The notes under the pieces were generated by a model. It was not told the origin of the DNA and made no database searches. It saw only the letters and a list, made by a program, of their open reading frames with translations. Positions 53,301 to 55,350 of a stretch of DNA of 55,350 bases are shown in pieces. Source of the DNA: Prototheca cutis (lineage: Eukaryota; Chlorophyta; Trebouxiophyceae; Chlorellales; Chlorellaceae); contig BCIH01000001.1 in assembly GCA_002897115.2 (NCBI GenBank), positions 693,496-748,845 of the forward strand, read 5' to 3'. The translations under genes were made by a program, and so were the position numbers. Every line of letters begins with the position of its first letter. Position 1 is the stretch's first letter.

Positions 53301-55321
53301 GCCATCGAAGACAAGCTCCAGGATGGCGTGCCTGCGGCAATCGAGACGCTGTTGGATGCGGGCATCCGTGTGTGGATGATTACGGGCGACAAGATGGAGA
53401 CGGCCGTAAACATCGCGGTGTCTTGCCAGCTCGTGCGCGACCCTGAGTCCATCATGATGCTTGTTGTGGACGAGCGGCAGGACGATGCGGAGGAGCAGGC
53501 GGCTCGCCTGCTGGATGCGTGCTTGGCCCGAACGGTGGTGGCGTATCAAAAAACCACTGGCAACACTTCTGTCACGACCGTTGAAGCAATCCCGCACGGC
53601 TGGCAGGGCGAGGAGATGGCAGTGGACGGACACACGCTGTCCTACATCCTGGCTGCCCCTGCTCTGGCGGAGCGGCTGGCGTTGCTGGCGGCGCACTGCA
53701 CTGGCGTGGTCGTGGCTCGGTCGTCGCCCAGTCAAAAGGCCGGCGTCGTGCGGCTGATGACCGACTACGAGATGGAACGTGTCGCGGGGGGGAAGCGCGG
53801 CATTCGTCGCTGGTACGCACGTTACAAGCGCCGGCTGTCGGGCAAGATGCTCGCCATTGGCGACGGCGCCAATGATGTGGCCATGATCCAAGCCGCCGAT
53901 GTCGGTGTGGGCATCATGGGCAAGGAGGGTCGCCAAGCCACCAACAACTCGGACTATGCCATCTCTCAGTTCCGGTATGTTTCCTTGTTTTGAATGGTGT
54001 TTTGAGTGGTACAGTTCTGTAGGTTTGATGGCAGCTGCGGGCGAGCGTGGGGCGGCCTCGTCGTGAACCACCACCCTAACGGTGCCCTAACCCAATAGCC
54101 CTCCACTGACACTGCCCACCATGCCTCTGACCTAAAACGACTCTGCTAACGACAAAAATTATCGCACGCAGGTTCCTGGTGCAGCTGCTGCTGGTTCATG
54201 GCAACCTGTCATACTACCGCCTGGCACGTCTGATCAAGTACTCGTTCTACAAGAACATCACCTTTGCCTTTGTGCTCTTCTACTACCAGTTTTACAACGG
54301 CTTTTCTGGTGAGCTGGGCGGGGGCAGTGAGGTTTTTTTGGAGAGTTTCCGAGGGGAGGGAGGTTGTGGGTTCCCGAGCTCAGGCAAACCGGTGGCCTCC
54401 AACCCCTTAGCTCCCCCCTGCTCAAGGCAAGCTATCAATCCAGCAGCCAAGTAATCGACCGATCCCCAACCGACCCCCAACCGACCCCCCCAAACACAAA
54501 CAGGCCAGTCGCTGGTGGACTCCATCACGGCGGCGGTGTACAACGTGGTGTTCACATCGGTGCCGATCCTGCTGTTTGCATTGCTGGACCGTCCCGTGCG
54601 GGATCTGAAGACGTTTGTTCACTACCCAAAGTTGTACGACAAGTCAGAGGCGCACTCCCTCACCACGGCATCGTTCTGGAAGTCGGGAGTGTTGCTGGCC
54701 ATCATCCACGGGGCCTTTTGCTTCTTTGTGCCCTACTACTCCACTGCCACCTCTGGCAAGCACGACATCACCGACGTCTACTCCCTGGGCAAGATTGCCT
54801 TTGTCGCGCTGCTGGGAACTGTGACGCTGGAGATGTCGCTGGTGGCTCGGTACTGGACCTGGCTGTTCGGCATATTTGTCTTCCTTTCCTACTTCCTGGT
54901 CTACCCCTACATGACCGTGTTCCCCCTCGTCGGTAAGCATTTGGGGATGGTGTTTGTTTATCTTGTCTGTGTTTATTTAATTTATTTATTTCATGTACTC
55001 GGGGGGTGGGGTATTTATTTGAACCCCCGGGTCTGGTGTTAATCGTGGGACATTTTCTGATATGATGTCCACCCACCTACCCAGCTCCGTTCCCAACAAC
55101 CCAATAACGGCACAGAGCTGGCGCTGAACATTTATGATGTGGCCAACGTGGGCGTGGCGGACAATGTCCTGGTGACGGCAACCTTTTGGTTTGTCATCCT
55201 GGTGGTCTACGTGTCCACATTTGGTATACGCTTTGCAGAGCGGACGTTTGTGTGGTCCTTCCGCGCCCAGGACACGATGATCATGGCCGAACGCGAGCAG
55301 ATTGCGGCTGGCCAGGGCAAG
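50309..55321 (+). CDS. P4-type ATPase, phospholipid flippase (ALA/Drs2 family), 3' end outside window
   Basis: Flips aminophospholipids to the cytosolic leaflet of plasma or Golgi membranes, usually with a CDC50 partner. Exons 50309..50569, 50801..50989, 51137..52860, 52982..53974, 54172..54308, 54504..54932 and 55116..55321 join in phase to 1,313 residues; the gene continues beyond a donor at 55322. A Ser/Arg-rich N-terminal extension of about 87 residues precedes the usual start (VINFNP). Motifs: TTNLDGETNLK (A domain), PISLFVTLE (P4-specific TM4), DKTGTLT with phospho-acceptor Asp about 522, MITGDKMETA, GDGANDVAMIQ and AISQFRFL. The large central exon has GC-rich, Gly/Ser-rich inserts. The intron 50990..51136 is GC-AG, 147 bases long and open in frame, so its retention would insert 49 residues. 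Confidence 0.96.
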
Positions 55322-55350
55322 GTGGGTGGGGGGGTGTGTGTGGGGGGGGG

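Overview
The window is nuclear DNA from a eukaryote, most likely a green alga (chlorophyte, perhaps trebouxiophyte). It is GC-rich, with intron-dense genes whose introns are mostly about 50-300 bases, GT-AG and occasionally GC-AG. The gene content fits: a plant-type callose synthase (glycosyltransferase family 48), a hydroxyproline-rich SPPPP cell-wall type protein, plant-like MBF1 and TOM7, CPSF73, a Wss1-like WLM metalloprotease and a P4-ATPase. No prokaryotic operon, tRNA, rRNA or CRISPR array was seen. Scattered single N bases are dense between about 0.2 and 8.4 kb and rare elsewhere.

Layout. 0-1 kb: the 3' part of an unidentified minus-strand gene whose 5' side runs into a dispersed repeat. 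1.9-4.3 kb: a plus-strand secreted cell-wall glycoprotein. 4.3-6.65 kb: no supported gene; it ends in a second copy of the repeat. 6.8-19.1 kb: one minus-strand callose synthase gene with about 28 exons. 20-25 kb: a small zinc-finger protein (+), a possible lipocalin-like protein (-), a doubtful small membrane protein (+) and MBF1 (-). 25.4-27.8 kb: a ubiquitin-like/WLM metalloprotease (+), convergent with a small membrane protein (-). 29.2-45.8 kb: three tandem plus-strand paralogs of a secreted serine protease. 46.4-50 kb: TOM7 (+) and CPSF73 (-). 50.3 kb to the end: a P4-ATPase phospholipid flippase (+) that runs off the window.

The most interesting feature is the protease array. Each paralog has a signal peptide, a lysyl-endopeptidase-like trypsin-fold domain with an intact His-Asp-Ser triad, and a long C-terminal region of about 450 residues that I cannot assign to any family. 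Many exons have identical lengths in all three copies (58, 135, 158, 137, 91 and 107 bases), so the cluster arose by tandem duplication of an intron-rich gene. Introns inside the protease domain were then lost or gained. A secreted protease family, callose synthase and a cell-wall glycoprotein lying together suggests a cell-surface or extracellular-matrix theme, but co-location in a eukaryotic genome is weak evidence of a shared pathway.

Exon boundaries were deduced by hand from splice consensus, phase continuity and family alignment. Where phases did not close (callose synthase near 8.5 and 17.8 kb; third protease near 43.0-43.4 and 44.4-44.6 kb) this is stated.
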